A stretch of DNA of 64,000 bases, taken from NCBI GenBank assembly GCA_049890115.1, contig JBMHCC010000046.1, forward strand, positions 1 through 64,000, given 5' to 3'. The position numbers and the translations under genes were made by a program. Below, piece after piece: positions 8,715 to 18,138 of the stretch. The stretch comes from UBA685 sp049890115 (lineage in GTDB: Bacteria; Pseudomonadota; Alphaproteobacteria; Puniceispirillales; Puniceispirillaceae). The notes under the pieces are model-generated. The model searched no databases. It was not told the origin of the DNA and saw nothing but the letters and a program-made list of their open reading frames with translations. The first letter of the stretch is position 1, and each line of letters opens with the position of its first letter.

Positions 8715-11555
8715 ATGTCAGAACCAGAGCTTTACAGCCTTGATGTACTTCTGCCGCTGGTAAGCTCGGCGATTATTATTTCATCTGATGGTGAAATTGA
8801 AGAATTACCTTTTGCAGATATCCATCTTGATTATGCCAGCAAAGCTATCATGGTCTGCCATGCGAAATGGACCAATAGCCGGCTTGGCTTTGCGTTAGAA
8901 AATCCCATTGATGTGATGGAATTATTCGCCTTTATCAGGCCTGCGCGTTTCTGTTTGCCAACGCCAGCTGGCTTGGCATCCGCATTGGGGTTAAGGCGGC
9001 CATCAGACGCAGCTGAAGAGGCGATGATCATTGGCAAAGCTGCCTTTGCCTTGCTTGATCAAATAGATGATATGCCAGAGGCTGAAAAAGCCACATTAGC
9101 TGGTTTAGCAGAAATGATGGGACGAGGCGGCTGGTCATGGGCAAGCATCATTCTGGCGAAAATTGGCGTTGTGCCATCTTATCAGGCTCCACCTGATCCT
9201 CGTGCTGCTTCTATCTTTAAAGATTTAGCAGATTGTGATGATATGCCGCCTCGCCCTGCTGCTGGCATTCAGCCTGTTATGCCAGAAGCAGCCCGCAATC
9301 ATTTGCAAACCATTTTGGGGCCATCAGCTGAAATCAGGCAAAGCCAGTCAGATTATGCAGCAGCCTTATCAGCGATGTTTGCCTCACCAGATGATGAGAT
9401 AGGCCCAACTATGATTCTGGCAGAAGCAGGCACAGGTACAGGGAAAACGCTTGGCTATCTGGCACCTGCTAGCCTATGGGCCAACATGAATAAGGGCGCT
9501 GTCTGGGTGTCAACCTATACACGCTCGCTGCAACAGCAAATCGCTGATGAGTTAACGCGGATTTACCCTGCTCATGAACGCCATAAAATCGTGATACGAA
9601 AAGGGCGTGAAAATTATTTATGCCTGTTAAATTTTGAAGAAGCCTTGTCAGCCATGCCAGGCCAACCACGCCTTGCAAAGCCATTAGGGTTAATGGCACG
9701 CTGGATAGGTACGACACAAGATGGCGACCTCAGCGGGGCTAGTTTTCCAGCATGGCTTGTTGATCTGATGGGGCCGCGTGCGACCACAGGGCTATCAGAT
9801 AGACGCGGTGAATGCATCCATTCTGCTTGTGTGCATTATCATAAATGTTTTGTTGAAAAATCAGTTCGCGGTGCAAGACAGGCTGATATTGTGATTGCCA
9901 ATCATGCGCTTGTGATGATCCAAGCAGCCCTAGCAGATAAAAATGATGCCAGCCAGCCAAGCAGGCTTATCTTTGATGAGGGTCATCATGTATTTGATGC
10001 CGCTGATAGTGCCTTTTCAGCCTTGTTATCAGCGATGGAAACAGCTGAATTACGCCGCTGGGTAAGAGGCGCTGAAGATGGCAGAAAGGGCAGAGCGCGC
10101 GGCTTGCGCAAGCGCCTTGAAGAATTGGTTGCAGGAGATGATGACGGCTTGCGTGCCTTAGAAGATGCCAGCGAGGCCGCACGCTGCTTGCCTGCTGAAG
10201 GATGGCGCAAACGATTATCTGAAGCTGATGCCATCGGCCCTGGTGAGGCCTTTTTCTTTCAACTGCGCCGCGATATTTATAATAGAGCCCAAGATACCAG
10301 TTCCTTATTTGATATTCAGGTTACACTTTATCCAGCTTCTGATGCACTGATAAAGGCAGCTGAAACATTTGCCACCTCCCTAGAAGCACTAACAAAGCCT
10401 TTGCAAGTCTTGGCAAAGCTCTTACTGAAAATACTGGATGATGAACCAGAGACACTTGAGCCAGCCATGCGCCAACGCCTTGAAGGTGCAGCGCGATCTT
10501 TGCAACGACGCGCAAGCGGCCCGCTAGCATCCTGGATTGTGATGTTGCGTGATCTCAGCGGTGATGGGCGTGATTTATTTGTTGATTGGGCCCAATTAGA
10601 CAGACGTGATGGGCTTGATACTGATATTGGGTTACATCGTCATTATCTTGACCCGTCTCAGCCCTTTGCCACCGAAGTGCTAGAGACGACACATGGTGTT
10701 GCTATTACATCAGCGACTTTGACAGATAAGGGCGCTAAGGAAAAAACCGCTGATGATAGCCATGATACCACTGATGGTTCTGACAATCAGCCAAGTGATA
10801 ATCAGCCAAGTGATGATCAGCAAAGTGATGCTCAGCAAAGTGATGATCAGCGTATCTGGCAAAGTGCGAAAGCGTTAACAGGCGCCCTTCATCTGAACAG
10901 CCCTGTCTTAACAAGCTATCATGCCTCACCTTTTAACTATCCAGAACGCACCCGTATTTTTATTGTCAATGATGTAGCACGTGATAGGCCAACTGCGACA
11001 GCTGGTGCGATGGCAGCTTTATTCAAAGCTGCTGGCGGCGGCGGGCTTGGCCTGTTCACAGCGATTCAGCGTTTGCGTGCTGTTCATCCAGAATTATTGC
11101 CTTTATTATCAGATGCTGGCTTGCCTCTTTATGCCCAGCATATTGACAGGATGAATCTGGCAACCCTCATCCAACTATTTCGGGATGACACCAAAGCAAG
11201 CTTGCTTGGTACAGATGCTGTCAGAGATGGCGTTGATGTGCCAGGGGACGCCTTGCGCTTGATGGTTTATGACAGAGTGCCATGGCCGCGCCCTGATATG
11301 TTATTCAAAGCGCGTTCAGCTTGGCAGGGCCGTGAAGATTGGACAGACAGGCTGACCAGAGCCAAATTGCGCCAAGCTTTTGGCAGGCTTATCCGCCGGC
11401 AAAATGACCGTGGTATCTTTGTTATTTTAGATAGCCGCCTGCCAACCAGACTAACCAATGCCTTTCCAGATGGCGTGCCAGTTGAACGTGTTGGTATTGC
11501 TGAGGCTGTGGCAGAAACAGCGGCATTTTTCAAAGATGATAATGAGCTGTCATAG
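8715..11555 (+). CDS. DinG-like ATP-dependent DNA helicase (XPD/Rad3 family)
   Basis: A large superfamily 2 helicase (~946 residues). Walker A is AEAGTGTGKT (~residues 238-247) and the DEAH box is FDEGHH (~420). Between them lie four Cys (YLCLL, then ECIHSACVHYHKC), the iron-sulfur cluster spacing of XPD/DinG helicases. Late motifs include DGVDVPGDALRLMVYDRVPWP and QAFGRLIRR. The role is probably resolving D-loops, R-loops or other structures in repair. A TTG at 8706 is in frame, but ATG 8715 (MSEPELYSLD) is likelier. A low-complexity Asp/Gln/Ser insert sits near residue 690-712 and is annotated separately. Confidence 0.85.
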   Translation: MSEPELYSLDVLLPLVSSAIIISSDGEIEELPFADIHLDYASKAIMVCHAKWTNSRLGFALENPIDVMELFAFIRPARFCLPTPAGLASALGLRRPSDAAEEAMIIGKAAFALLDQIDDMPEAEKATLAGLAEMMGRGGWSWASIILAKIGVVPSYQAPPDPRAASIFKDLADCDDMPPRPAAGIQPVMPEAARNHLQTILGPSAEIRQSQSDYAAALSAMFASPDDEIGPTMILAEAGTGTGKTLGYLAPASLWANMNKGAVWVSTYTRSLQQQIADELTRIYPAHERHKIVIRKGRENYLCLLNFEEALSAMPGQPRLAKPLGLMARWIGTTQDGDLSGASFPAWLVDLMGPRATTGLSDRRGECIHSACVHYHKCFVEKSVRGARQADIVIANHALVMIQAALADKNDASQPSRLIFDEGHHVFDAADSAFSALLSAMETAELRRWVRGAEDGRKGRARGLRKRLEELVAGDDDGLRALEDASEAARCLPAEGWRKRLSEADAIGPGEAFFFQLRRDIYNRAQDTSSLFDIQVTLYPASDALIKAAETFATSLEALTKPLQVLAKLLLKILDDEPETLEPAMRQRLEGAARSLQRRASGPLASWIVMLRDLSGDGRDLFVDWAQLDRRDGLDTDIGLHRHYLDPSQPFATEVLETTHGVAITSATLTDKGAKEKTADDSHDTTDGSDNQPSDNQPSDDQQSDAQQSDDQRIWQSAKALTGALHLNSPVLTSYHASPFNYPERTRIFIVNDVARDRPTATAGAMAALFKAAGGGGLGLFTAIQRLRAVHPELLPLLSDAGLPLYAQHIDRMNLATLIQLFRDDTKASLLGTDAVRDGVDVPGDALRLMVYDRVPWPRPDMLFKARSAWQGREDWTDRLTRAKLRQAFGRLIRRQNDRGIFVILDSRLPTRLTNAFPDGVPVERVGIAEAVAETAAFFKDDNELS
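10782..10850 (+). repeat. 15-bp in-frame tandem repeat inside the DinG-like helicase gene
   Basis: About 4.6 copies of a 15-base unit resembling GATGATCAGCAAAGT run from 10782 to 10850 (units begin at 10782, 10797, 10812, 10827, 10842). Each unit encodes five residues of the type D-[DNA]-Q-[PQ]-S. Because the unit is a multiple of three, copy-number change would keep the frame. It lies between helicase motifs, probably in a surface loop. Confidence 0.85.
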
Positions 11556-11631
11556 CAAAGCCACTTACTCTTATTCATAATGATAGGCCATTTCATCATG
11601 ACAAGTAAGGCTAAATGCCTTTCAGTAAATA

Positions 11632-11656
11632 AGGGCACTGGAAAAACCAGCGCCCT
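11632..11656 (-). terminator. Hairpin terminator downstream of groEL
   Basis: On the minus strand AGGGCGCTGG pairs with CCAGTGCCCT through a T-rich 5-base loop (10-bp stem with one G-U pair), followed by TTATTT. It sits about 45 bases beyond the groEL stop and most likely ends the groESL transcript. Confidence 0.65.
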
Positions 11657-11700
11657 CACTAATTGTTTTACAAAGCCTAGCAGGCAGAATGAGGCAATCT

Positions 11701-13350
11701 TTAGAAGCCCATACCGCCCATACCGCCCATGCCGCCCATATCTGGACCGGCTGGTGCTGCTGGCTTTGGTTCGTCCTTTTCAGCAACCATAGCTTCTGTT
11801 GTGACCAATAGGCCAGCAACTGATGCTGCGTTCTGGATAGATGAGCGTACAACCTTAGTTGGGTCAATCACGCCAGCTTTGATGAGGTCTGTGAACTCAC
11901 CTGTCTGAGCGTTAAAGCCTACTGTGGCTTCTGTGCCTTCTAGCAGCTTGCCAACAATCACAGCACCATCTGCGCCAGCGTTATTGGCGATTTGACGTGC
12001 TGGTGCCTGCAGAGCGCGGCGGACAATGTTAATGCCCACTTCCTGGTCACCATTACCAGCTGTCAGACCGTCAAGTGATGAAATGGCCTTGACCAATGCC
12101 ACACCGCCGCCAGGTACGATACCTTCCTGAACAGCTGCTCTTGTTGCATGCATCGCATCATCAACACGATCTTTGCGTTCTTTCACTTCAACTTCAGTTG
12201 CACCACCAACGCGGATAACAGCAACACCGCCAGCTAGCTTTGCTAGACGTTCCTGCAGCTTTTCACGATCATAATCTGATGATGTTTCTTCAGCCTGTGC
12301 TCTGATCTGGTTACAGCGTGCTTCGATATCATCTCTTTCACCTGAACCATCAACAATCGTTGTTTCTTCTTTGGTGATCTCAACACGCTTTGCTGTGCCA
12401 AGCATTTCCAATGTTACTGAATCAAGCTTGATACCAACTTCTTCAGAAATAACCGTACCATTTGTTAGGATAGCAATATCTTCCAACATTGCTTTACGGC
12501 GATCACCAAAACCTGGTGCTTTCACAGCAGCCACTTTCAAACCACCACGCAGACGGTTCACAACCAAAGTTGCTAATGCTTCACCTTCGATATCTTCAGC
12601 AATGATAAGCAGTGGACGGCCAGACTGAACAACTTTTTCTAGAATTGGCAGCATATCCTGCAAGCTTGATAGCTTCTTTTCATGAAGCAAGATATATGGC
12701 TCTTCCATTGCCACACGCATCTTGTCACCATCTGTGACAAAATAAGGTGACAGGTAACCACGGTCAAACTGCATACCTTCAACAACATCTAATTCTGTGT
12801 CTAGGCTCTTTGCTTCTTCAACTGTGATAACACCTTCATTACCAACACGTTCCATTGCTTCAGCAATCATCTTGCCGATTTCGCCTTCGCCATTGGCAGA
12901 GATTGTACCAACCTGTGCAACTTCATCAGAAGTTGTGATTTGCTTTGACTGTGATTCCAATGAGCCAACAACAGCTTCAACAGCCATATCAATGCCGCGC
13001 TTCAGATCCATTGGGTTCATGCCAGCAGCAACAGCCTTTGAGCCTTCTTGAGCAATCGCTTGCGCCAAAACAGTCGCTGATGTTGTACCATCACCTGCGA
13101 TATCATTTGCCTTTGATGCCACTTCACGCACCATCTGGGCACCCATATTCTGAAACTTGTCTTTCAGCTCGATATCTTTTGCAACTGTCACGCCATCTTT
13201 GGTGATGCGTGGTGAGCCAAATGATTTTTCAAGCACAACATTGCGGCCTTTCGGGCCTAATGTCACCTTGACAGCATTCGCTAGAATATCAACGCCTTCC
13301 AGCATTCTTGTTCTGGCATCTGAGCCAAATTTTACGTCCTTAGGAGCCAT
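11701..13350 (-). CDS. groL: Chaperonin GroEL (60 kDa)
   Basis: A 549-residue group I chaperonin subunit. It has the N-terminal KDVKFG, the nucleotide-binding loop GDGTTSATVLAQAI, the ERV-KERKDRVDDAMHA-type region, and the glycine/methionine-rich tail (three GGM repeats ending MGF). It forms the double-ring folding chamber with GroES. It lies 56 bases after groES in one operon and is the only copy in the window. A GGGAAG ribosome-binding site precedes the ATG. Confidence 0.98.
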   Translation of the reverse strand: MAPKDVKFGSDARTRMLEGVDILANAVKVTLGPKGRNVVLEKSFGSPRITKDGVTVAKDIELKDKFQNMGAQMVREVASKANDIAGDGTTSATVLAQAIAQEGSKAVAAGMNPMDLKRGIDMAVEAVVGSLESQSKQITTSDEVAQVGTISANGEGEIGKMIAEAMERVGNEGVITVEEAKSLDTELDVVEGMQFDRGYLSPYFVTDGDKMRVAMEEPYILLHEKKLSSLQDMLPILEKVVQSGRPLLIIAEDIEGEALATLVVNRLRGGLKVAAVKAPGFGDRRKAMLEDIAILTNGTVISEEVGIKLDSVTLEMLGTAKRVEITKEETTIVDGSGERDDIEARCNQIRAQAEETSSDYDREKLQERLAKLAGGVAVIRVGGATEVEVKERKDRVDDAMHATRAAVQEGIVPGGGVALVKAISSLDGLTAGNGDQEVGINIVRRALQAPARQIANNAGADGAVIVGKLLEGTEATVGFNAQTGEFTDLIKAGVIDPTKVVRSSIQNAASVAGLLVTTEAMVAEKDEPKPAAPAGPDMGGMGGMGGMGF

Positions 13351-13406
13351 TTTAAACTTCCCTTTATTTTATGTTCAGTGAGACTGGATCAAAAAAGGAT
13401 ATCGCT

Positions 13407-13694
13407 TTAATCAAGGATACCCATAATGTCTGATTCTTTCATGATAAGGTAGTCAACACCATCCAGCTTGACTTCTGTGCCTGACCATTTGCCAAACAGC
13501 ACAACATCACCTTCTTTGACATCCAGCGCATGGACTTTGCCCTGCTCGTCACGCGCACCAGCGCCAGCAGCAATAACCTTGCCCTGCATTGGCTTTTCTT
13601 TTGCTGTGTCAGGAATGATGATCCCACCAGCTGTTTTTTCTTCAGATTCCGTGCGCTGAACAACAACGCGATCGTGAAGCGGTCTGAATTTCAT
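13407..13694 (-). CDS. groS: Co-chaperonin GroES (10 kDa)
   Basis: A 95-residue co-chaperonin starting MKFRPLHDRVVVQR, with the mobile loop (SEEKTAGGIIIPDTA) that contacts GroEL and the roof loop region. The ATG is preceded by GGAG at 8 bases. It is the first gene of the groES-groEL operon. The ~160 bases upstream contain an inverted repeat and a sigma-32-like promoter, listed separately. Confidence 0.98.
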   Translation of the reverse strand: MKFRPLHDRVVVQRTESEEKTAGGIIIPDTAKEKPMQGKVIAAGAGARDEQGKVHALDVKEGDVVLFGKWSGTEVKLDGVDYLIMKESDIMGILD

Positions 13695-13767
13695 GCTTCA
13701 ATCTCCATTCGGGTTCACTTTTTCTAGCAAACCTTTGCCCTCGTTAAACTTCTATTTGGCATCATTT

Positions 13768-13796
13768 TATCAAGGCTAGATTATGGCGCCTTGATA
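13768..13796. promoter_or_regulatory. Inverted repeat in the groES 5' leader (possible operator, not CIRCE)
   Basis: TATCAAGGC (13768-13776) and GCCTTGATA (13788-13796) are perfect 9-base inverted arms separated by 11 bases. The layout resembles the HrcA operator CIRCE (9-N9-9) in position and size, but the arm sequence is unrelated to TTAGCACTC. It lies ~75-100 bases before groES, downstream of a sigma-32-like promoter. No U-run follows on either strand, so it is not a typical terminator. The regulator is unknown. Confidence 0.5.
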
Positions 13797-13819
13797 CCAT
13801 CAATGCCGACAGTAGCCGA

Positions 13820-13849
13820 TAGGTGGGCATCCGCCTTAAAAGAGTCAAG
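13820..13849 (-). promoter_or_regulatory. Candidate sigma-32 (RpoH) promoter for groESL
   Basis: Minus-strand elements: -35 CTTGAC at 13844-13849, 15-base spacer, -10 GCCCACCTA at 13820-13828 (six of nine matches to CCCCATTTA). It points at groES and would start transcription near 13812, placing the inverted repeat at 13768-13796 in the early transcribed leader. This is a by-eye consensus match. Confidence 0.4.
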
Positions 13850-14119
13850 GCACAGACGATAAAAAAGGTTAAAAAAAATACTAATTCCTATAGCTTCATG
13901 CCTTTTAGCAGGCAAAAGCTGAAAAATAGTGTCACTTTCAGTGATGATTTTGCCCCTGCCCCTGCGACGGCTTGTCTCTTGGCGTTGATAAATGGCCATG
14001 CTAAATCAAAGGCAGTTCGGTAATAAAAACACCTCTTGTCATGGGTTCAAACAGATTGGCATAGGCTTATTTTTTTACTGAACACAGACAAGTTTCAATA
14101 AAAGGCTCATAAAGAAAAG
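13850..14119. other. Remainder of the groES-ctaA divergent intergenic region
   Basis: The full gap between groES and ctaA is 425 bases. Beyond the groESL promoter and repeat listed separately, nothing clear is seen: no tRNA, no CIRCE element, and no ORF with a recognisable product. The ctaA promoter presumably lies in the AT-rich stretch 14030-14110, but no convincing -35/-10 pair was identified. Confidence 0.5.
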
Positions 14120-15148
14120 ATGCAACAATCAGCTAGCCAGTCGCCTTCCTCATTTCCCATTGCCACATGGTTATTTATCATGGCCATTTTGGTTGCCATG
14201 ATGGTCGTTATTGGCGGGGTGACGCGCCTAACAGGCTCTGGTCTTTCAATGGTGGAATGGCGTCCATTAATTGGCACCTTGCCGCCTTTGAGCCATGAAG
14301 AATGGATGCGTGTCTTTACCCTCTATCAGCAATCACCTGAATATAATGACATTAATTTTGGCATGAGCCTTAGTGAGTTTAAGCTGATTTTCTTTTGGGA
14401 ATATTTTCACAGATTATGGGGCCGTCTACTTGGGATCGCTTTTGCCTTGCCGCTTATTTATTTCATGGTGCGGCGTCTTATCCCACAAGGCTATCAGCCA
14501 ATGCTGATGATTTTGCTTGTGCTTGGCGGCATGCAAGGTGTGATCGGCTGGTGGATGGTCAAATCAGGGCTTGTTGAAAATCCAGCTGTCTCACAATATC
14601 GCCTTGCAACACATTTGGGCATGGCTCTTTTCATCTATAGCTTGCTTTTATGGACCAGCTTTAATCTGTTTTATGGTAAAACCAACGGTCTAAAAGGTCA
14701 TCTAGCGGGCGTGGTTGGCCTGATTGGCATTACCATCATTGCTGGTGCGTTTGTCGCTGGCATGGATGCCGGGCTGTTATATAATGAATATCCGTTAATG
14801 GGTGATGGTTTGGTGCCTTATGAATATGGTGAAATGGGCCTAGCAGATGCATTTGAAAACCCAGCATCAGCACAATTTCATCATCGCTGGATAGCGGTGC
14901 TTGCTGTGATTGGTGTGCTGACCTTGTGGCGGCGCGCTTATCAGTTGCCACATTTGCGCGTGCGCGGTCATGTGGTTGGCATCATTGTGATGTGCCAGTT
15001 TCTGCTTGGTATTATCACATTGCTAAATGGTGTGCCTGTGTGGATGGGTGCTGCGCATCAGCTTGGCGCGGTATTGCTATTAGGGGCTGCTTTATGGTGT
15101 GCCCATGGCCTGTCACATCACCAAAAACAAACAGTTAGCCTTTCATAA
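14120..15148 (+). CDS. ctaA: Heme A synthase CtaA (COX15 type)
   Basis: A 342-residue integral membrane enzyme with about eight hydrophobic helices. It converts heme O to heme A for aa3-type cytochrome oxidase. Motifs typical of the alphaproteobacterial/mitochondrial COX15 group: VIGGVTRLTGSGLSMVEWRP, IFFWEYFHRLWGRLLG, and His residues for heme binding in THLGMA, FHHRWIA and AHQLGA. It stands alone, divergent from groES and convergent with aspS. The Sco-like gene at ~39 kb serves the same oxidase assembly pathway. Confidence 0.95.
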   Translation: MQQSASQSPSSFPIATWLFIMAILVAMMVVIGGVTRLTGSGLSMVEWRPLIGTLPPLSHEEWMRVFTLYQQSPEYNDINFGMSLSEFKLIFFWEYFHRLWGRLLGIAFALPLIYFMVRRLIPQGYQPMLMILLVLGGMQGVIGWWMVKSGLVENPAVSQYRLATHLGMALFIYSLLLWTSFNLFYGKTNGLKGHLAGVVGLIGITIIAGAFVAGMDAGLLYNEYPLMGDGLVPYEYGEMGLADAFENPASAQFHHRWIAVLAVIGVLTLWRRAYQLPHLRVRGHVVGIIVMCQFLLGIITLLNGVPVWMGAAHQLGAVLLLGAALWCAHGLSHHQKQTVSLS

Positions 15149-15150
15149 AA

Positions 15151-15181
15151 AAGGCAAAAGACGATAACAGCCTTTTGCCTT
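15151..15181. terminator. Bidirectional terminator between ctaA and aspS
   Basis: AAGGCAAAAG (15151-15160) pairs perfectly with CTTTTGCCTT (15172-15181). On the minus strand it is followed by six T, a strong terminator for aspS. On the plus strand it directly follows the ctaA stop and is followed by TATTAAATT. Confidence 0.8.
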
Positions 15182-15209
15182 ATTAAATTACCATATCGGT
15201 TCAGATTAC

Positions 15210-16988
15210 TTATTCTTTTGCCTTTTTCACAGGTAAGGCACGCCTTATGTGCAATTCAGCAAGCTGGGCATCTGATACCTCTGATGGGGCATTCATCATC
15301 AAATCTTCTGCCTTACCATTCATTGGGAATAAGATAACCTCACGAATATTTGGCTCATCAGCAATCAGCATCACCATACGGTCAATACCTGGCGCGATAC
15401 CACCATGAGGCGGCGCACCAAATTGGAAGGCTGAAATCATGCCAGCAAATTCAGTATCAACAACTGATTTATCATAGCCTGCAATTTCAAAAGCTTTATA
15501 CATGACCTCTGGCAGATGGTTTCGAATAGCGCCTGATGATAATTCAATACCATTACAAACCAGATCATATTGCCATGCTTTGATGGTCAGCGGATCTTGA
15601 TTTTCTAGCGCATCCATACCGCCTTGTGGCATTGAAAATGGGTTATGCGAAAATTCAATTTTGCCTGTGGTCTCATCCAATTCATACATTGGGAAGTCAA
15701 CAATCCAGCAGAATTTAAAGATATTCTCTTCAAGCAATCCATGTTCATGACCAAGGCGCAAACGTGCCTTGCCTGCCAGCGATGCTGCCTCTGATTCTTT
15801 GGCACAAGCAAAGAAAGCAGCATCACCATCAGCTAGACCAAGCCTATCTTTGATAGCTGTTGTTTTCTCATCTCCCAAGGCTTTGGCTATTGGGCCACGA
15901 GCCTCGCCATCTTCACCCCAGATGATATAGCCCATACCAGGAGCGCCTTCGCCCTGTGCCCAGCTATTCATGCGGTCAGCAACTGAACGAGAGCCACATT
16001 TCGGGCCAGGCACTGCACGAACCACTGCGCCCTTTTTAATGTTATTGGCAAAAATACCAAAATCAGACCCGTCAAAAATATCGGTGACATCTGCAATTTC
16101 AATCGGAATACGCAAATCAGGTTTATCACTGCCATATTTCAGCATTGAATCAGCATAGGTAATATGCGGGAATTCAGCTTCGACAGGACGATCTGAAAAT
16201 TCATCAAATACGCCCCTGATAACAGGCTCAACAGCATCAAACACATCTTGCTGTTCCACAAAGCTCATTTCCAAATCAAGCTGATAGAATTCACCAGGCG
16301 ATCTGTCAGCACGGCTATCTTCATCACGGAAGCAAGGCGCAATCTGGAAATAGCGATCAAAGCCAGATACCATAATCAGCTGTTTGAATTGCTGTGGTGC
16401 TTGAGGCAATGCATAGAATTTGCCAGGGTGCAATCGTGCAGGCACCAGAAAATCACGCGCCCCTTCTGGTGATGACGCTGTCAGGATAGGTGTCTGAAAT
16501 TCGGTAAAATCTTGTGCCACCATCCGATTCCGGATTGACTGAATGATTTTCGAGCGGAGCAAAATATTGGCATGAGGGCGTGCACGACGCAAATCAAGAT
16601 AACGATAACGTAGCCTTGTTTCCTCACCTGAATCTTCATCTGAATTAACCTGCAAAGGCAGAGTGTCAGCTGCTGATAATAGCTCAAACCCTTTAATAGC
16701 AACCTCAATTTCACCAGTTGGCAAATTAGGATTAATCGTCTCTTTTGTGCGTTCTTTGACAATGCCTTCAATCGAAATGACAGATTCATTGCGCAAGGCT
16801 TCCACCTCAGCAAAAAACGCATCATCTGTATCAATCACAAGCTGTGTTAGGCCAAAATGATCGCGCAAATCGATAAAAACCAAACCGCCATGGTCGCGTT
16901 TACGATGAACCCAGCCAGCCAGCTTTACGCTCTGACCAACATGGTCTTTTGAAAGATCACTACAATTATGGGTGCGATAGCGTGTCAT
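15210..16988 (-). CDS. aspS: Aspartyl-tRNA synthetase (bacterial type)
   Basis: A 592-residue class II synthetase. It has the N-terminal OB-fold anticodon-binding domain (VKLAGWVHRKRDHGG), motif 2 (PCFRDEDSRADRSPGEFYQLD), the bacterial GAD insertion, and motif 3 (GAPPHGGIAPGIDRMVMLI). It attaches Asp to tRNA-Asp; many alphaproteobacterial forms are non-discriminating and also make Asp-tRNA-Asn, which cannot be decided here. It is a single gene with a strong terminator downstream. Confidence 0.97.
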   Translation of the reverse strand: MTRYRTHNCSDLSKDHVGQSVKLAGWVHRKRDHGGLVFIDLRDHFGLTQLVIDTDDAFFAEVEALRNESVISIEGIVKERTKETINPNLPTGEIEVAIKGFELLSAADTLPLQVNSDEDSGEETRLRYRYLDLRRARPHANILLRSKIIQSIRNRMVAQDFTEFQTPILTASSPEGARDFLVPARLHPGKFYALPQAPQQFKQLIMVSGFDRYFQIAPCFRDEDSRADRSPGEFYQLDLEMSFVEQQDVFDAVEPVIRGVFDEFSDRPVEAEFPHITYADSMLKYGSDKPDLRIPIEIADVTDIFDGSDFGIFANNIKKGAVVRAVPGPKCGSRSVADRMNSWAQGEGAPGMGYIIWGEDGEARGPIAKALGDEKTTAIKDRLGLADGDAAFFACAKESEAASLAGKARLRLGHEHGLLEENIFKFCWIVDFPMYELDETTGKIEFSHNPFSMPQGGMDALENQDPLTIKAWQYDLVCNGIELSSGAIRNHLPEVMYKAFEIAGYDKSVVDTEFAGMISAFQFGAPPHGGIAPGIDRMVMLIADEPNIREVILFPMNGKAEDLMMNAPSEVSDAQLAELHIRRALPVKKAKE

Positions 16989-17114
16989 TGCTCTGCCTCA
17001 AAAAATGTCTCAGGCTTATTGCCTTACAAAAATGTTATGTTATCGGGCGCAGTATGCACCAAATCACATAATGCGCAAGATTCCTTTTCCAGATGCTGCT
17101 GATTTATGCGCACT

Positions 17115-18116
17115 TTATCCGCGGCGGCGGCGACCTCTGCCACGTTGCGGGCGCGTCTCTGAAGCCACAGGAACAGATGCCCAAGGCTTGCCAAGGCGTG
17201 CTGCTGCATCATCACGACTAATCTGTGGCAGGTCACCTGCCTCATCAAGAGCCTGTCTCATTGCTGCCAAATGAGCAGGACTTGTTCCGCAACAACCGCC
17301 AATAATCTTCGCACCAGCTGCTTTGGCACATAGGGCATAATCTGCCATTAAGTCAGGTGTACCATGATAATGAATTTCACCTTCAACATAGGCAGGGATA
17401 CCACAATTACCCTTGGCAATTAAAACCGCATCAGGTGATGCTTCATAAAGGCCAAAGATACTATCAAGCAATTCTGACGGGCCAATGCCACAATTAGCAC
17501 CAAAACCATTAAGGCCTATCTTGCCTGCAAGCTCTGCTAATTCTGCTGGCTTCAGCCCCATCATCGTCCGCCCAGCTGTGTCAAAAGTCATCGTCGCAAA
17601 AACAGGCAAACCTGTTTTTTTGGCTGCGATTGTGGCAGCTTCCATTTCCTCATGAGATGACATGGTTTCAATCCAAAGACAATCAGCACCACCATCAGCA
17701 AGTGCCTCAGCCTGATCGGAGAAAGCTGCAATCGCACTGTCTTTTTCAAGCATACCAAGCGGTGTAAAAAGCTCACCTGTTGGCCCAATAGACCCTGCGA
17801 CAAAGACAGGCCTATCAGCTTTTTCAGCTGCTTGTTTGGCCAGATGGACAGCTTTTTCATTAAGCTCTTTTACGCGGTTTTCGGCCTGATGCAGCTTTAG
17901 GCGAAACGCTGTCCCACCAAAGCTATTAGTTAGCAAAATATCAGAGCCAGCAGCGACAAATTCGCTATGAAGCTCTATGATTTTCTCAGGATTGTCGCTA
18001 TTCCATAATTCAGGCGCATCACCTGTCTGAAGACCTTTGGAAAATAAGTTGGTGCCAATCGCGCCATCTGCCAACATAAAATCTGAATTTGCAAGATGAT
18101 TTAGAAATTCAGACAT
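17115..18116 (-). CDS. Homocysteine S-methyltransferase family protein (betaine-homocysteine methyltransferase-like)
   Basis: A 333-residue zinc-dependent methyltransferase. The barrel starts with MLADGAIGTNLF; zinc ligands are the Cys of GFGANCGIG and the Cys pair of IGGCCGTSPAHL near the C terminus. It probably makes methionine from homocysteine using betaine or a similar methyl donor, as in related marine Alphaproteobacteria. The final ~20 residues are Arg/Gly-rich (RPQRGRGRRRRG), beyond the usual domain end. It follows the DUF1289 gene by 22 bases on the same strand. Confidence 0.85.
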   Translation of the reverse strand: MSEFLNHLANSDFMLADGAIGTNLFSKGLQTGDAPELWNSDNPEKIIELHSEFVAAGSDILLTNSFGGTAFRLKLHQAENRVKELNEKAVHLAKQAAEKADRPVFVAGSIGPTGELFTPLGMLEKDSAIAAFSDQAEALADGGADCLWIETMSSHEEMEAATIAAKKTGLPVFATMTFDTAGRTMMGLKPAELAELAGKIGLNGFGANCGIGPSELLDSIFGLYEASPDAVLIAKGNCGIPAYVEGEIHYHGTPDLMADYALCAKAAGAKIIGGCCGTSPAHLAAMRQALDEAGDLPQISRDDAAARLGKPWASVPVASETRPQRGRGRRRRG

Positions 18117-18138
18117 AATAAGCTCCGTGGTGTCTTAA

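Noticed and set aside
10735..10929. Minus-strand ORF with repeated DHH/AEHH residues
   Set aside because: It is simply the reverse reading of the 15-bp repeat in the helicase gene.
13695..13800. CIRCE (HrcA) operator upstream of groES
   Set aside because: The inverted repeat present does not match TTAGCACTC-N9-GAGTGCTAA.
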